This document shows positions 62,772 through 64,000 of a stretch of DNA of 64,000 nucleotides, in pieces. The stretch covers positions 62,001 to 126,000 of the forward strand of contig NZ_FOTK01000009.1 in the NCBI RefSeq assembly GCF_900114535.1, given 5' to 3'. Made by a program: the position numbers and the translations under genes. The DNA is from Methylobacterium pseudosasicola (GTDB lineage: Bacteria; Pseudomonadota; Alphaproteobacteria; Rhizobiales; Beijerinckiaceae). A model generated the notes under the pieces. The model was given only the letters and a program-made list of their open reading frames with translations. It was not told the origin of the DNA and searched no databases. Positions within the stretch are counted from its first letter, which is position 1, and the number at the start of each line of letters is the position of its first letter.

Positions 62772-64000
62772 TCACTGCGCCGACCGGCGCCCGTGCCGGC
62801 GGCCGCCCTCCGGACGCGCCGTGTCGGCCGTCCCGTCCGGTCCGGCGGCCGGCTTGCCGCCGGGCTTGTCGCCCGCCCCGGTGACCGCGCCGGTCGCACT
62901 TCCGGTCGCACTTGCGGCTTGCGCCCCGTCGGTGATCCGCACCTCGGCGCCGTCCTTCAGCCGGTCGGTGCCGTCGGTGACGATCCGGTCGCCCGGGTTC
63001 AGGCCGGAGACCACGACGGTGTTGGTCCCGTCGGTCTCGCCGGTCTTGATCGGACGGACCGTGACCTTGGCGTCCCCATCCATAAGGTAGACGTAGGTGC
63101 CGGGGGTGCCCTGCAGCAGGCCGGAATTCGGCACCAGGGTTGCGCCCCGCACCGTGTCGACGGTGAGCTTGGCGTTGACGAACTGGTTCGGGAACAGCTC
63201 CTCGTCGGCGTTGTCGAACAAAGCCCGCAGCTTCACCGTGCCGGTGGTCGTGTCGATCTGGTTGTCGACCGTGTCGAGGGTGCCGACCGCGATCTGGTGG
63301 GCGTCGCCGCGGTCGTAGGCGCGCACGGCGAGCTTGGCGCCGGCCCGGACCTGGCGCATCACCCGGGCGACATCGTCCTCCGGCAGGGTGAAGATCACCG
63401 AGATCGGGTGGAGCTGGGTCACCACCACGATCGCCGTGGAGGCGGCCGAGATGTAGTTGCCCTGGTCGACCTGGCGCAGGCCGACCCGCCCGTCCACCGG
63501 CGCGGTGATGTGGGTGTAGGCGATGTTGAGCTTCTGCTGATCGACCAGCGCCTGGTCGGCCGCCACCGTGCCCTCGTTCTGCTTGACCAGGGCGCCTTGC
63601 GTGTCGACGTTCTGCTTTGAGATCGAATCCTGCCGGTTCAGCGTCTGGTAGCGCTGCAGGTCGAGCTTCGAGTTCTGCAGCAGCGCCTGGTCGCGGGCGA
63701 GCTGGCCCTGGTACTGGGCGAGCAGCGCCTCGTAGGGCCGGGAATCGATCAGGGCGAGCTCGTCGCCGGCCTTGACGGTCTGACCCTCGCGGAACTTCAC
63801 CGCCATCAGGTAGCCGCTGATCTGCGACTTCACCGTCACGGTGGCGAGCGGCGTCACGGTGCCGAGGCCCTGGAGCACCACCGGCATGTCGCCGGTGGTG
63901 ACCGCGGCGATGCCCACCGCCTGCGCCATGTCGCCGCCGCCGTGCCGGCCGCCGCGACCGCCGCCCTTATGGGCCGCGGTCGGCTCTGCGCCCTTGTCGG
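62772..64000 (-). CDS. mdtA: RND periplasmic adaptor, MdtA-like, 5' part outside the window
   Basis: The frame is open to the right edge, so the N-terminus is missing. The visible part has a Gly/His/Arg-rich linker ([14 protein letters not shown]), then [38 protein letters not shown] (lipoyl half), a helical hairpin ([21 protein letters not shown]), the second lipoyl half [20 protein letters not shown], beta-barrel and membrane-proximal domains, and an Ala/Gly-rich tail ending HGRRSAQ. It links the pump to the outer-membrane channel. First visible gene of the mdtABC-lipoprotein operon. Confidence 0.94.
   Translation of the reverse strand, partial: DKGAEPTAAHKGGGRGGRHGGGDMAQAVGIAAVTTGDMPVVLQGLGTVTPLATVTVKSQISGYLMAVKFREGQTVKAGDELALIDSRPYEALLAQYQGQLARDQALLQNSKLDLQRYQTLNRQDSISKQNVDTQGALVKQNEGTVAADQALVDQQKLNIAYTHITAPVDGRVGLRQVDQGNYISAASTAIVVVTQLHPISVIFTLPEDDVARVMRQVRAGAKLAVRAYDRGDAHQIAVGTLDTVDNQIDTTTGTVKLRALFDNADEELFPNQFVNAKLTVDTVRGATLVPNSGLLQGTPGTYVYLMDGDAKVTVRPIKTGETDGTNTVVVSGLNPGDRIVTDGTDRLKDGAEVRITDGAQAASATGSATGAVTGAGDKPGGKPAAGPDGTADTARPEGGRRHGRRSAQ

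Noticed and set aside
60089..62884. A 931-residue plus-strand open frame opposite mdtB
   Set aside because: Shadow of mdtB, with the same low-information Arg/Asp/His composition.

Overview
The window is high-GC DNA from an alphaproteobacterium, most likely Methylobacterium or Methylorubrum. The evidence is the gene content (RegB/RegA redox pair, methylsuccinyl-CoA dehydrogenase of the ethylmalonyl-CoA pathway, two phasin-family genes, HemJ, HisZ plus HisG, the ispH-thrB-rnhA trio, a MoxR/VWA operon resembling mxaRSACKL) together with alphaproteobacterial regulatory sequences: a full CtrA box and an EcfG-like promoter. The genus is inferred from gene content, not from a marker gene. I saw no tRNA, rRNA, CRISPR array, insertion sequence or prophage.

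Layout. 1-2.6 kb: end of regB, regA, a small membrane protein, purS-purQ, then a candidate small RNA with a CtrA box in front and an intrinsic terminator behind. 3-9 kb: mrcA and amiC (cell wall), a Phd/VapC toxin-antitoxin pair, two phasin-family genes. 9.3-19.1 kb: two divergent GT4 glycosyltransferases, a stress-type small protein, mcd, a Rieske-ferredoxin reductase fusion, an EamA transporter, a YihY membrane protein overlapping an alpha/beta hydrolase. 19.1-20.4 kb: an A+T-rich islet with one orphan gene. 20.6-25.7 kb: coaE, aroE, a CDF exporter, maf and rho on the minus strand. 26-33.5 kb: hisS, hisZ-hisG, a HypT-like LysR regulator, an Asp/Glu racemase. 33.5-37.7 kb: hemJ-hemE, a PPDK/PEPS-regulatory kinase, and crcB behind a fluoride riboswitch. 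37.8-45 kb: a seven-gene MoxR-DUF58-DUF4381-VWA-VWA-TPR-BatD operon. 45.3-53.6 kb: mgtC-like, NlpC/P60, ispH, thrB, rnhA, an orphan antitoxin, zwf, dmeF. 53.7-64 kb: an MdtABC-type RND pump operon with its outer-membrane lipoprotein, interrupted by a DUF559 endonuclease-like reading frame.

The most unusual property is a dense load of palindromic repeats of at least six families. Family A (four hairpin modules in fixed order, eight copies) nearly always follows a stop codon. Families B and C sit at operon junctions, and at five of these the repeat stays open in the reading frame of the gene behind it. The DUF559 frame between mdtB and mdtC is flanked by family B copies and overlaps both neighbours by a GTGA, so it looks like an element inserted at a translationally coupled junction. 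This, and the CtrA-box small RNA candidate after purQ, are the best leads for something undescribed.
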